DNA of 64,000 bases from JAISDD01 sp031553935 (GTDB lineage: Bacteria; Bacillota; Syntrophomonadia; Syntrophomonadales; Syntrophomonadaceae), in assembly GCA_031553935.1 (NCBI GenBank), contig JAVBKS010000022.1, forward strand, positions 16,713 to 80,712, written 5' to 3'. Both the position numbers and the translations under genes were made by a program. The notes beneath the pieces were generated by a model. That model was not told the origin of the DNA and searched no databases. It saw only the letters and a list, made by a program, of their open reading frames with translations. Positions within the stretch are counted from its first letter, which is position 1, and each line of letters begins with the position of its first letter. This document shows, piece after piece, positions 1 to 9,254 of this stretch.

Positions 1-1138
1 AAAAGTCAAAACATATACCACATCTGAAACCAGCAAAGTCTGGATAGGATAGAGAAGAATCATAGTTCAATCCTACTTTTTCAAGATTACGCCAGGTTAT
101 AGGATTTTTAAATCTTAGAAAATGTTGTCTACTTCCCCATTTATCTTGTTTAATATTCTCAAATTGGCAAATGTTCATTAAACGCTCAAATTCTGATTTA
201 GTTTGGTTCAGGTTCGTATAAGTTTCGAAACTTGGGTGCAATCCAATTTCATGGCCCCTTTGGTAAATATTCCGTAATAGTTTTCTTATTGCTTCATTTT
301 CTATAGAATAATTTTCATCATATTTTTTGTTTGTGCAAGCAGTTTTAAAAAAGAAAACACTTTTTAGAGAATTTGCTTCGCTAATTTTCATAATCCTATC
401 AAAATTGAAAAAACTATCTTCTGATTTATTACTTTTAACTTCTATCCAGTTTTTCAAGTAACTTATTGACTTTTTATAATTTCTACGCTTAACGATTTCT
501 GCTGCAGTTCTTTTAGCTAAATAAATTGCGCTCTTATTCGTATATTCCCATGGATGGTCAACATCATGTGATATATGTTTTTGAAAAGTCATTTTTTTTC
601 TTTTAAAATCTGGCCACAAATAATTAATGGCAACCCACAAAATTTCTATATATTCATTAATAATGGGTTTAGTTAAGTAGGTGTTATTCTGAAAAATAGA
701 GTATGAATGAAGAAATCTGTCAAACATATCTCTTTTAATACTCACATATTCCTCATAGCAAGTCATCAAAAAAAAGGCAGATCCGAATATATCCAATCCT
801 AATGAAAGATTATTCTCATTGATTTTAATCAGATTATTATTTTCAAAGAAGCCACCGTAAATTATTGGAATATAACTTTTAATAGAAAATAATTCAACTA
901 AACCTTCTTGCAACGGCAATTTTGGCAAACTTTCTAGATTCAGCCAATGGTTATTATTCATAGAAAAGAATTTATCTGAAACAAACATTGTCTTATTATT
1001 ATAAGATATTTGTATAATGTCACTCATATTTTCAGTAAAACTGATACTAATCTCTATTCCAAAGAATTCTTTGAATATTTGATTATATATATAAGTACGT
1101 TCATTAATAAAATTCGCCGCGCAAAAAATTTGAAGCAA
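1..1138 (-). CDS. Polysaccharide deacetylase-family protein (3' end cut by window edge)
   Basis: The frame is open from a TTG at 1138 to the left edge (about 379 codons, C-terminus missing). The TTG follows an AGGGTGA ribosome-binding site; an upstream in-frame ATG is closed at once by TGA. The N-terminal 180 residues have no motif I recognise and resemble the extra N-terminal domain seen in capsule-locus deacetylases. A NodB-like part then starts with HDVD (191-194), typical of the metal-binding Asp pair, and continues with HEIGLHPS (296-303), typical of the second metal-binding motif. Family members remove acetyl groups from N-acetylated sugars. It is the last visible gene of the exopolysaccharide operon, 22 nt after the FemAB-like gene, so a role in modifying that polymer is inferred. 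Enzymatic activity cannot be judged without the C-terminus. Confidence 0.75.
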   Translation of the reverse strand, partial: MLQIFCAANFINERTYIYNQIFKEFFGIEISISFTENMSDIIQISYNNKTMFVSDKFFSMNNNHWLNLESLPKLPLQEGLVELFSIKSYIPIIYGGFFENNNLIKINENNLSLGLDIFGSAFFLMTCYEEYVSIKRDMFDRFLHSYSIFQNNTYLTKPIINEYIEILWVAINYLWPDFKRKKMTFQKHISHDVDHPWEYTNKSAIYLAKRTAAEIVKRRNYKKSISYLKNWIEVKSNKSEDSFFNFDRIMKISEANSLKSVFFFKTACTNKKYDENYSIENEAIRKLLRNIYQRGHEIGLHPSFETYTNLNQTKSEFERLMNICQFENIKQDKWGSRQHFLRFKNPITWRNLEKVGLNYDSSLSYPDFAGFRCGICFDF

Positions 1139-1160
1139 AAAATCACCCTTTCATTAAATT

Positions 1161-2135
1161 CTATTTCTTTATTATCGCCTTAATTGCTTCTCTAATATGA
1201 TAAATAGTTTTGAATTTTCTGTTCATATAATTAATATTGAAGTATTGGTATTGCATAGTAGCGAATTGTTTAAAAGAATTTTCTACTCCTTCAATCATAC
1301 TACCTTCAAAATCAAAATGTTTTGTTTTTGCAGCAACATATTTTATTATTTCTCTTATAAGCAGTGAAACAGAGCCACTATCTCTATAGTCCGGATCGAT
1401 TGCACTTATAAGATCATAGGCACTATTTTCATCCCAGATAATGAATAAAGCTGAATGTATACAATTATTTTCATCTCTAGCGTATATTATTTGGCCTGAG
1501 TCATGAGCTATTACAGCATTATATATTTTTTCAAAAGTATCAAAAGTATAACTAATTTTTTCGTTTTGTTGTCTTAGTGTCCGAGAGTGAAATTCATAGA
1601 ATTCTCTTGCGTTCATACCATATGCTGTTTCAACTATTGTTTCAGCTCGTTTAATATTTTTTCTTTTAGCTCGCGAAAATTTCGAGAATAAATCTTCAAG
1701 ATCAATAGAATCAATATTTGGAATAATATATGTATATCTTGTGGTTTGACCAAATCCTCTCCAATAGAAAGGCAACCAATTAGTAATATTATATTTAAAG
1801 TTCTGGGAAAAATAGTCTATATCAAGATTCAAAATTTGATCTATAATTGAATTCATAACGTTTTTTTCAAAAGATAATTTTTTCTCAATACTTTGATTCT
1901 TAGGATACTTAATCCATATTCCATTCGTTTGAGTTAATGGAGGTTGCTTTATTGATTTAATGCTTTTGCTTTTGTAAATACAATAAGGTAACGAAGCAAT
2001 AATATTGCTATCCTTTTCTACTAAAAGCACATCCCAATTCTCGCATACTGCATCCAACCACCAGTCTCTAGAAAATATTGGTATTTCTTTTTCTGTTCCC
2101 AACAATTCTGAGTATTTTTCTTTGTTACTTAACAT
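1161..2135 (-). CDS. FemAB/GNAT-like acyltransferase of the polysaccharide locus
   Basis: 324 residues, ATG start behind AAGGAGATG. The overall layout fits the FemAB-like/Acetyltransf_6 group: an N-terminal half with WLDAVCENWDV, a central basic stretch (KFSRAKRKNIKRAE, around 150-165) and a C-terminal GNAT-like core containing SALFIIWDENSAYDLIS and the conserved DYRDSGSVSLLIREII near 250. Such proteins transfer an amino-acyl or acyl group and are common in capsule and exopolysaccharide clusters, where they decorate amino sugars. It sits 9 nt after the flippase gene, so it is co-transcribed. The donor and acceptor are unknown; in this cluster, which makes an amino-sugar acid, amide or ester decoration of the repeat unit is a reasonable inference. 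Confidence 0.7.
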   Translation of the reverse strand: MLSNKEKYSELLGTEKEIPIFSRDWWLDAVCENWDVLLVEKDSNIIASLPYCIYKSKSIKSIKQPPLTQTNGIWIKYPKNQSIEKKLSFEKNVMNSIIDQILNLDIDYFSQNFKYNITNWLPFYWRGFGQTTRYTYIIPNIDSIDLEDLFSKFSRAKRKNIKRAETIVETAYGMNAREFYEFHSRTLRQQNEKISYTFDTFEKIYNAVIAHDSGQIIYARDENNCIHSALFIIWDENSAYDLISAIDPDYRDSGSVSLLIREIIKYVAAKTKHFDFEGSMIEGVENSFKQFATMQYQYFNINYMNRKFKTIYHIREAIKAIIKK

Positions 2136-2144
2136 GACATCTCC

Positions 2145-3608
2145 TTACAAGTTAATTCTTCTGGTCGCGAATATTTGATGCAATAAAAATACTATTCCAG
2201 ATACAAAAGTAACACTAACCGTTATAATTGGTGATGTAAATAATACTTGAGTAATAATAGGTATAGCAATATATTTAATGCTATAAAACGCTTCCAAAAA
2301 TATGGATTTGATTATTGTGAAAAACCTTATATTCGTTATTGATAAGATATATGTACAATTAATAAAATAAAAAATAAAGGCTGAAACTCCAAATATTTTA
2401 ATAGTTAGAATATCATTTCCTGTCAAACCGCCTACTATTAAACTAAGTGTAAATATAAGGATTTTTAATATACTTATATACATTCCTTGTTTTTGTTTTT
2501 CATTTACTGCATATAAAACAGATAATGGTGCAAACACGAAATTAATAAACATCCATAACCCCATCCATTGTACGTAAACGCCAGCAGTATACCAATTTGA
2601 ACCAAATATGAACCTGAAAAGTATTGGGCTCACTATTACTAATAAGATTATTGGTGTAAACGATATTCTCACTAAACCTTCAAACAGTTTTAAAGTAATT
2701 ATATCTAACTCGTTTTTTCTTTTCGCTTCAACTGCTTTTGGCAAGAATACTTGTCCAATGGAGGATCCAATTAGACTCATTGGCAGAGCTAGAACTCTAT
2801 GTCCTAATGCAAAATAACCAGCAATCAAAGGATTATAAAAAACTCCAAGCAATAAAATAGGTATGGAATTTGACATTGTCGTGAATAATCCAGACCAAGA
2901 AGAATATATCGGAAAGTCTTTATAACGAACTATCATCTTCTTTATTTTTTCCCTACTTATTGACTCTTTTATAAACTTACCCTCTTCGCTAAGTGTTTGT
3001 TTTGATATATAAATAGTTGCAATAAGCTGTCCGATTATGCTACCACCAATCAGACCCCCTGCAGTTGGCGTTGTCGAGCTAATTCCAAATACTAATTGGC
3101 TTATACTATTAGTCGAACTATTAATTACTTGTCTTTTTGATAATCTTGAAAACTGTTTCCTTCTTGTGCACCAATAGTTGATTGCTTGAAATATACCTGT
3201 AAAAAGAATACTCAAAGGTAGCAATACTAACCAACTTGATAACTCAGGAGCTTCTAACGCAAGCGCAATTTTATTTTTAAATAAGCTGACCAATAAAACG
3301 CATAGAATTGATATGAAAATACAAATACTGATAGAGATTACAAGTAGATTTGCAGCATCTTCGTCATCTTCAGGCAATACAATTGTCAACTCATATCTCA
3401 GACAAGAAATAACTACGATTATCATTAAAATACTCGAATAAAAACTTTGTATTCCAAAAGATTCCGGTTGATATAATCTCGTTAAAACCGGAGCAACTAA
3501 TAATGAAATAATTTGCGAAATGATCGAACCAGTAGCTACTATTGCTACACTATTAATAAAGCTAGTGCCTAAAATTCTATTTTTGATTTTGCATAATCTA
3601 TTTTTCAA
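2145..3608 (-). CDS. Wzx-type oligosaccharide flippase (MOP superfamily)
   Basis: About 487 residues with 12 or more hydrophobic segments spread over the whole length and few charged loops, as in Wzx/RfbX flippases that move undecaprenyl-linked repeat units across the membrane. The N-terminal SFINSVAIVATGSIISQII and the following segment with VLTRLYQPESFG are typical of the family. An in-frame TTG lies at 3620, but the TTG at 3608 has GGAG six bases upstream and is the better start. The 5' end overlaps the 3' end of the Fe-S protein gene, so the two are probably translationally coupled. No Wzy polymerase is visible in the window; it may lie beyond the left edge. Confidence 0.85.
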   Translation of the reverse strand: MKNRLCKIKNRILGTSFINSVAIVATGSIISQIISLLVAPVLTRLYQPESFGIQSFYSSILMIIVVISCLRYELTIVLPEDDEDAANLLVISISICIFISILCVLLVSLFKNKIALALEAPELSSWLVLLPLSILFTGIFQAINYWCTRRKQFSRLSKRQVINSSTNSISQLVFGISSTTPTAGGLIGGSIIGQLIATIYISKQTLSEEGKFIKESISREKIKKMIVRYKDFPIYSSWSGLFTTMSNSIPILLLGVFYNPLIAGYFALGHRVLALPMSLIGSSIGQVFLPKAVEAKRKNELDIITLKLFEGLVRISFTPIILLVIVSPILFRFIFGSNWYTAGVYVQWMGLWMFINFVFAPLSVLYAVNEKQKQGMYISILKILIFTLSLIVGGLTGNDILTIKIFGVSAFIFYFINCTYILSITNIRFFTIIKSIFLEAFYSIKYIAIPIITQVLFTSPIITVSVTFVSGIVFLLHQIFATRRINL

Positions 3609-4800
3609 ATACGACTCCAAACTTATACTTAAATTTTATCAAAGTTTTTATGATATTAGTCGGAAGTATTCTTTTTAAAATAATACTTGTATAAGATTTC
3701 CTTTTTATATATTTACTCAATATATTAATTATTGGTTTTCTGCCGAATTCGATAAAAAAATCATTTCTATTTTTATTTTCAGCTGTGGGATACAATAATA
3801 CACTATTTCCTTTTATTGCTTCATTTATTGACAATTTGTATAGCATCATATAATCTACTAATCTATGAATTATTTCAAATCCCTTTTCGGTTATTGGAAT
3901 TATTAATGAAACACCTTTACGTGAAACAAGTTCTGGATGATTTTCTTCTAATTTCCAGAAGTCACCTATTACAATGTCACCTACCCTATTTTCGCAAGCA
4001 TATTGGCACCTAATACAACATTTTCTATTAAAAAGACTTTGAAGAAATCCTAATGTATACAAATCACTTTTAGACTTAATATTTCGCCCATTGCTGAATT
4101 CCAATTCTGTCAGATAGTCTTTCCACATACCCTTTTGAGCATCTTTTTTTCTGAAAATAAATTTAGTCAATTTGCTTTTATATTTTTTCTCTAAATTATC
4201 CTTGTATTCACTAAATACTCCGGGACTTGCTACTCCATGGCATAATAATTCTACACAAAACAAATTCCCTTTATTTTTCACGAAAGATTTTAGACCAGCT
4301 ATCTGGCATGGCGTTCCAGAGAAAACCACTTCAGTCCCATTCAATAAATGCTCTTTTATATGGATATATGTATCTTTAAGATTACTTTGTACGTATTTTG
4401 ATTTCATGAGTTTATCATAACTCTCATCGCCTGATATTCCACAATGAATCACGTTTAACTCTTCATCATATCTTGCACCAAAAATATGTGTTTCTTTGTC
4501 AAAACACTGAACTATACCTGAAAAAGCACCTCCTGATGAGCTATCCATAAGAATACTATCATCTTTATGCATCGCTGCATAGCAAATATTTGGCAATTGA
4601 TGTCTACTTTCCATATTTTGAACATTTTCGGGGCACACATAGAAGCATAAATTACAATTATTGCACCTATTTGCATCAACTTCAGGGTATAAAAATCCTT
4701 CCACATCATAATTCATGTGAATACATTTTCTGGGGCAAACATGTTGGCAAGCTGTGCAACCTGTGCAAGAATCTCTATTGTTCTTAGCTACAAAATACAT
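3598..4800 (-). CDS. Coenzyme F420 hydrogenase/dehydrogenase beta-subunit family Fe-S protein
   Basis: 400 residues. The N-terminus carries two 4Fe-4S ferredoxin motifs (Cys 12, 15, 18, 22 and Cys 46, 49, 52, 56, with CTGCTACQHVCP and CNNCNLCFYVCP). The FrhB-like N- and C-terminal domains follow, with SGTPCQIAGL near 160 and a further Cys-rich patch KCCIRCQYAC. These proteins reduce or oxidise a flavin- or deazaflavin-linked partner. The version found in polysaccharide loci is regularly adjacent to a pyruvyl transferase, as here (8-nt gap or less), but its reaction there is not established. The spacing shows one operon. There is no sign of F420 biosynthesis in the window, so F420 use should not be assumed. 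Confidence 0.8.
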   Translation of the reverse strand: MYFVAKNNRDSCTGCTACQHVCPRKCIHMNYDVEGFLYPEVDANRCNNCNLCFYVCPENVQNMESRHQLPNICYAAMHKDDSILMDSSSGGAFSGIVQCFDKETHIFGARYDEELNVIHCGISGDESYDKLMKSKYVQSNLKDTYIHIKEHLLNGTEVVFSGTPCQIAGLKSFVKNKGNLFCVELLCHGVASPGVFSEYKDNLEKKYKSKLTKFIFRKKDAQKGMWKDYLTELEFSNGRNIKSKSDLYTLGFLQSLFNRKCCIRCQYACENRVGDIVIGDFWKLEENHPELVSRKGVSLIIPITEKGFEIIHRLVDYMMLYKLSINEAIKGNSVLLYPTAENKNRNDFFIEFGRKPIINILSKYIKRKSYTSIILKRILPTNIIKTLIKFKYKFGVVFEK

Positions 4801-4807
4801 TTCTTCC

Positions 4808-5914
4808 TCATATCAAGTCGAGCGAGGACTCAAGAAATTTTATCGAGTTCTCGCGTTTATTATCTAGAACAGCATTTGTATTAGTGAAGTCAGGTAAGGT
4901 AATTTCTATATCACCTTCAGGACAGACAGTCATAAGTCTTTTTTCCAGCCCAACCATCTCGAGAAAATCAGCAATTCTTGAATTAGTAGAATCATATCTA
5001 TTCCCTTTGATAAATGAAAATAGGTTGCGGTTAAAATTCGTAGAAAAAGCTGTTCCATGGAATGAATTTGTAACTACAAATGACGCATTTAAGAATAGTT
5101 TAACAAATTCTAGTGGAGATGGTAATGCAGTTGCTTTTTCCGAGTACATAGGACGTAGTCCTCTAGAAATCCCAATGACTTTTAACCCTGTTTGCTTTTT
5201 TAATTTAGAAATAAATTTTTGCATCTCACTATTCGGGGACAAGCAGTAAGTTAATATGTATGGTCTTTCTATTGAGCTTATCTCATCGGTGACGTTTCTC
5301 CACTCCGCGATAGTCATTAATAAGGTTGGATCTAAGACTAATTCTGCTTCAATACCAGCACAATCCGCTACTATATTTTGTGCACTAGACTCTCTAACAG
5401 AAATTTTAGAAAAGTTTTTCAAATTTTTTTCGTAAAAATCTTTATCAACTTTCGTCAAACTATTTCTTCCGAAACTAGCTGCGTAGGCTATTTTTTTATC
5501 TTCGTGGCTAACAAAATCAAGAAAGTATGATGAGTCAAATCTAATCATGGTAGCATTCCATATCTGATCACTTCCACATATGAAATAGTCATATCTATCA
5601 GAAATAGCTTTTAAATCAGTGTTACTAATGAATTGCGGAGACAAGACATTTAGGTACTTATTCGAAAATGCTACGAATTTTCGTTTTTTAACATAGTTAT
5701 ATACTAAAGAAAATACCTTAACTATATAACTTCTTGTACTTAATTCTGTGTTTTTTCCAAATAGAGAATCATATTTTAGTTTCTCTGGATTCGAATAATC
5801 AATGATATCGTAATCAAATCCCAACATCTTAACCTTTTGCTGAAGTGCAAACGCCTGTAATGCAGAACCATAATTCGATGAATTATGAAATGTCAAACAA
5901 GCTACTTTACTCAT
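4808..5914 (-). CDS. Polysaccharide pyruvyl transferase family protein
   Basis: About 368 residues, matching the CsaB/WcaK/GumL-type family that ketalises sugars with pyruvate from phosphoenolpyruvate. Visible family features are the N-terminal FHNSSNYGSALQAFAL, the central YFICGSDQIWN near 115, and FVVTNSFHGTAFS near 290, whose Ser-Phe-His-Gly core is characteristic. An ATG at 5941 is also in frame and has a fair AGGT site, but the ATG at 5914 lies after AGAGGT and places the conserved VACLTFH segment at the N-terminus, so I chose it. It is paired with the FrhB-like Fe-S gene downstream. The likely product is a pyruvylated exopolysaccharide. In Gram-positive bacteria, pyruvylated cell-wall polymers can bind SLH domains, and two SLH proteins are encoded at 15.9-19.9 kb. 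Confidence 0.85.
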   Translation of the reverse strand: MSKVACLTFHNSSNYGSALQAFALQQKVKMLGFDYDIIDYSNPEKLKYDSLFGKNTELSTRSYIVKVFSLVYNYVKKRKFVAFSNKYLNVLSPQFISNTDLKAISDRYDYFICGSDQIWNATMIRFDSSYFLDFVSHEDKKIAYAASFGRNSLTKVDKDFYEKNLKNFSKISVRESSAQNIVADCAGIEAELVLDPTLLMTIAEWRNVTDEISSIERPYILTYCLSPNSEMQKFISKLKKQTGLKVIGISRGLRPMYSEKATALPSPLEFVKLFLNASFVVTNSFHGTAFSTNFNRNLFSFIKGNRYDSTNSRIADFLEMVGLEKRLMTVCPEGDIEITLPDFTNTNAVLDNKRENSIKFLESSLDLI

Positions 5915-5944
5915 ATTTAGACCTCTTGTTTTATTGTCCATAAT

Positions 5945-6511
5945 TTACCTACTCTCTTTCGCATTAATCTCTCGAAATTTCTTTACTCCAAAATAACAAG
6001 TATAGTGTAAATATTTATTTGCTCTAAATCCTGCCTTTTCAACACCTCGAATAGCGTAAGGTTTCTTTGACGATACAATAAGATATAAGTTCTTATTTGG
6101 GTTTTCTTCACATAAATACCTCAGGACTGAAGGATAAATATTTAGCCCTTTTGCTTTTTCACTAGTTGCGCAATTAAATATGTATATATCATCCTCATAA
6201 AAAGTCATAAAGTAATTATGGATTACTCTCCTAATCTGCGGCCCCTTCGTATACCATGAACGGTGCACGCACACATTATCTAAATAAGCGTAATATCCAA
6301 CATCCCCACTTTCTAATAACTCTCTGTATTTTTGTATTTTACTCTTAGAATTAAAAGAGAGAGCATCATCAATAATATCAAAATTAACTTTTCTTATTAA
6401 AGCATTAGAATAAATATTTTCTATTGATTCGTATTTATACAAAATATATGTTTCTTTTCTATATAAGAAATTCTTGAGTCTTTCCATAATCCGGTGAATT
6501 TTACTTATCAT
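5945..6511 (-). CDS. GNAT-like acetyltransferase of the polysaccharide locus
   Basis: 188 residues with a GNAT-like architecture: a variable N-terminus, a strand with GDVGYYAYLDNVCVHRSWY, the segment DIYIFNCATSEKAKGLNIYPSVLRYL around 110-135 that fits motif A (substrate donor site), and VEKAGFRANKYLHY, which fits the C-terminal motif B. The usual R/Q-x-x-G-x-G/A loop is poorly conserved (KAKGLN), so acyl-CoA binding is plausible rather than shown. The start overlaps the oxidoreductase gene by 11 nt. In this operon it may acylate an amino sugar, but the target is unknown. Confidence 0.55.
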   Translation of the reverse strand: MISKIHRIMERLKNFLYRKETYILYKYESIENIYSNALIRKVNFDIIDDALSFNSKSKIQKYRELLESGDVGYYAYLDNVCVHRSWYTKGPQIRRVIHNYFMTFYEDDIYIFNCATSEKAKGLNIYPSVLRYLCEENPNKNLYLIVSSKKPYAIRGVEKAGFRANKYLHYTCYFGVKKFREINAKESR

Positions 6512-7496
6512 TTATATATATTTTTTCTAATACTTTTAGTGAGTTGCGACCTTCGTATCCATCACTAATCGGCTCAGTATTCCCCTTCAAGCTATCTATA
6601 GTATTCTTATAAAACAAACTATGTCCGAAACCATAAACATTCGGAGGCTCATTATTTGCTGTTACTATATCTTGATCATATTCCTTTTTATCAGCAAATT
6701 CCCATTTCTCAATCATATTCATGGAAACACCTCCGACTCTAACTGTCCCATTTTCTCCTTGAATTGTAATTGATCCCTCAAGGTTTTTCGGAAAAGTCAG
6801 CATCGTGACATTAATACTGCCAATAGCACCACTATTAAAGCGAATAATAGCTGAACCGGTATCCTCGGCCTCAATTGTTCGAGCTAGTGTAGCTGTAAGT
6901 GCTTTAACTTCAGATATGGGACCTCCAAACCACTGCACCATATCCACATAATGTGAAGCTTGATTCATAAAAGCTCCTCCATCTAATCTCCATGTCCCAC
7001 GCCAAGGTGCCATATCATAATAATCCTGCGGTCGGGTCCAGAATACATTAGAAGTAATCATATATATTTTTCCAAAACGGCCTTCGTCGAAGGCACGTCT
7101 CACTAATTGAATTGCTGGATTAAGACGGTTTTGCAAAACAACAAAAAGTTTTACACCAGCCAAATCGCAAGCCTCTATTAGCTTTTCGCCTTCATCAAGT
7201 CTACATGCCATAGGTTTTTCAGTAATGACGTGTTTTTTAAATTTGGCAGCAAGAATTCCATGTTCAGGATGCAACCCTGAAGGCGTACAAATAGAGATAA
7301 TATCTATATCGTCTCTGAGAAGCATTTGTTCGTAATCTGTTGTCCAATAAGGAATACCATAATCTATAGCAGATTTCTTTGCACGGTCTTCGATAATATC
7401 GCAGCACGCGACACACTTTGCATTTGGAAGCTGTGCTATTGCTTCAAAATGATTCTTAGATATTCGTCCGCAACCAATTAATCCAATATTAAGCAT
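6501..7496 (-). CDS. Gfo/Idh/MocA oxidoreductase, WbpB/WlbA-like UDP-GlcNAcA 3-dehydrogenase
   Basis: 331 residues, ATG behind AGAGAGG. The Rossmann motif GLIGCGRISKNH (5-16) binds NAD(P), and the catalytic-lysine motif TEKPMACR lies near 92-99. The C-terminal domain carries APWRGTWRLDGGAFMNQASH, ending with the active-site His region typical of sugar 3-dehydrogenases. In the Pseudomonas/Bordetella pathway, WbpB/WlbA oxidises C3 of UDP-GlcNAcA and hands the ketone to the PLP aminotransferase WbpE. Here the aminotransferase gene is immediately upstream (14-nt gap), followed by the WbpD-like acetyltransferase and WbpA-like dehydrogenase. The assignment rests on this co-occurrence as much as on the family. 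Confidence 0.8.
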   Translation of the reverse strand: MLNIGLIGCGRISKNHFEAIAQLPNAKCVACCDIIEDRAKKSAIDYGIPYWTTDYEQMLLRDDIDIISICTPSGLHPEHGILAAKFKKHVITEKPMACRLDEGEKLIEACDLAGVKLFVVLQNRLNPAIQLVRRAFDEGRFGKIYMITSNVFWTRPQDYYDMAPWRGTWRLDGGAFMNQASHYVDMVQWFGGPISEVKALTATLARTIEAEDTGSAIIRFNSGAIGSINVTMLTFPKNLEGSITIQGENGTVRVGGVSMNMIEKWEFADKKEYDQDIVTANNEPPNVYGFGHSLFYKNTIDSLKGNTEPISDGYEGRNSLKVLEKIYINDK

Positions 7497-7510
7497 ATAT
7501 AACCTCTCTG

Positions 7511-8629
7511 CTATTTAAAATATTTAATAATACTCGAAACAATATAATTTACCTGATCAATGCTAAGCATAGGATCAATCGGAATTGCCAGAACTTCGTT
7601 ACAAACCTTTTCTGCCACAGGTAGATCGCCGGTTTTGTAATCAAGAAACGAAAAACAATCTTGCAGATGTAGTGATTGCGGATAATATACCGCCGTACTG
7701 ATTCCTTCAGCATCTAAATGCGTTTGCATTTCATCTCTTCTATCAACTTCAATTACGAATTGATGATAAACGTGGCCTGGATAAACATTTGGCCATTTCA
7801 TTTTTCCCTTTAGTCCGGCCTTTTTGAACTCATCAGCATACAACGAAGCTATACTTCTTCGTTTATTCGTCCATTCAGGTAGATGCTTTAGTTTAACGTC
7901 AAGTATTGCCGCTTGAATTGTATCCAATCTGCTATTGTATCCAATAATGCTATGATAGTACTTTGGTTTTGCGCCATGCACCCTAAGCAGCCTTATTTCG
8001 TCTGCAAGTTTATCATCATTTGTAGTTATTAAACCGCCATCACCAAAACAACTAAGATTCTTAGATGGAAAGAAGCTAAAACATCCGGTATGACCTACTA
8101 CACCTGCCTTAAGATTATTACAATTAGTCTCCGCATCAATTGCTTGACAAGCATCTTCAACTATAGCTACCTTATGTTCTTCAGCAAGTTGCATCAATCT
8201 CTTCATATCAACTGGTAATCCAAACAAATGTACTGGGATTATTGCTTTGATATTTCTATCTGATTTTAGCAGCTTCTCGACTTGATTAAGATCAATATTA
8301 TAGTTAACCGGGTCGATATCTACAAAAACCGGAATTGCTCCTAATCTACTTACTGCTCCCGCAGTTGCGAAGAAAGTAAAAGTGGGCACAATAACTTTGT
8401 CTCCTGACCCAATACCGAGTGCATCCAGAGATAAAAGTAATGCATCAGATCCGGATGCCACACCTATTGCATGTTTAGCTCCTAAGTATTCCGCAATATT
8501 CTTCTCGAATTCAGCAACTTGTGGTCCCATAATATAATTTCCTGATGACAAAACCTCTGAAATCGCCAGGTCAATATCATCTTTCAATGAATTATACTGA
8601 TTCACCAAATCAAGTAATTGAACTTTCAT
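7511..8629 (-). CDS. DegT/DnrJ/EryC1 aminotransferase, WbpE-like
   Basis: About 372 residues. The frame is open further upstream to 8746, but the ATG at 8629 has a near-perfect GGAGGG site and starts the family-typical VQLLDLVNQYNSL; the extension would overlap the acetyltransferase gene. Family motifs include GVASGSDALLLSLDALG near 50, VEDACQAIDA near 155, and the PLP-lysine motif FSFFPSKNLSCFGDGG near 185. WbpE-type enzymes transaminate the 3-keto-sugar from WbpB with glutamate, giving the 3-amino uronic acid. It lies inside a contiguous wbpA-D-E-B-like block, which supports this over other DegT substrates. Confidence 0.85.
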   Translation of the reverse strand: MKVQLLDLVNQYNSLKDDIDLAISEVLSSGNYIMGPQVAEFEKNIAEYLGAKHAIGVASGSDALLLSLDALGIGSGDKVIVPTFTFFATAGAVSRLGAIPVFVDIDPVNYNIDLNQVEKLLKSDRNIKAIIPVHLFGLPVDMKRLMQLAEEHKVAIVEDACQAIDAETNCNNLKAGVVGHTGCFSFFPSKNLSCFGDGGLITTNDDKLADEIRLLRVHGAKPKYYHSIIGYNSRLDTIQAAILDVKLKHLPEWTNKRRSIASLYADEFKKAGLKGKMKWPNVYPGHVYHQFVIEVDRRDEMQTHLDAEGISTAVYYPQSLHLQDCFSFLDYKTGDLPVAEKVCNEVLAIPIDPMLSIDQVNYIVSSIIKYFK

Positions 8630-8651
8630 TTTTTCCCTCCAGAAACAAGTT

Positions 8652-9218
8652 CTATGATAACCGAACTTCATTGTTAACATTAATAAACTCCGATTTACAC
8701 AAATTGCAAATTGCTTTTCCATGGTAAAAAGTGAGCTTTTCTCCACATTTGCATACCCAACCTGTTACTCTAGCCGGATTACCAATAACCAATGCAAAAT
8801 CCGGAATATCTTTGCTCACTACTGCACCTGCTCCAACTAAAGCATATGAACCAATAGTATTGCCACAGATTATTGTGGCATTCGCACCAATAGAGGCTCC
8901 CTTTTTAATCATGGTCTTTTTGTACTCATCCTTTTTTTCAATAAAAGCTCTTGGGTTAATAACATTTGTAAAAACCATTGATGGACCTAAGAAAACATCA
9001 TTTTCACATATTACTCCAGAATATACGGAAACATTGTTTTGTATTTTAACCCCATCACCGAGAATTACCCCTGGTGAAATAACAACATTTTGTCCGATAT
9101 TGCATTTGTTTCCTATTACTGCTCCAGTCATTATGTGCGAAAAATGCCATATCTTGGTGTCTTCGCCTATATGTACATCTTCATCAATATAAGCAGATTC
9201 ATGTGCAAAATAATCCAA
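8652..9218 (-). CDS. Hexapeptide-repeat N-acetyltransferase, WbpD-like, with C-terminal zinc ribbon
   Basis: 188 residues, TTG start after AGAGGT. Left-handed beta-helix hexapeptide repeats dominate residues 10-150 (IGEDTKIW, IGNKCNIGQNVVISPGVILG, IGANATIICGNTIG, VGAGAVV). The C-terminus has a CKCG...CNLC pair that would form a small zinc ribbon, a feature I know from many WbpD-like acyltransferases in Gram-positive loci. WbpD/WlbB acetylates the 3-amino group to give UDP-2,3-diacetamido-2,3-dideoxyglucuronic acid. The 22-nt gap to the aminotransferase and the WbpA-like gene upstream support that role. Confidence 0.85.
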   Translation of the reverse strand: MDYFAHESAYIDEDVHIGEDTKIWHFSHIMTGAVIGNKCNIGQNVVISPGVILGDGVKIQNNVSVYSGVICENDVFLGPSMVFTNVINPRAFIEKKDEYKKTMIKKGASIGANATIICGNTIGSYALVGAGAVVSKDIPDFALVIGNPARVTGWVCKCGEKLTFYHGKAICNLCKSEFINVNNEVRLS

Positions 9219-9254
9219 AATAAGAATACCTCTCGTAAGTATTAAGAAAGTGCT

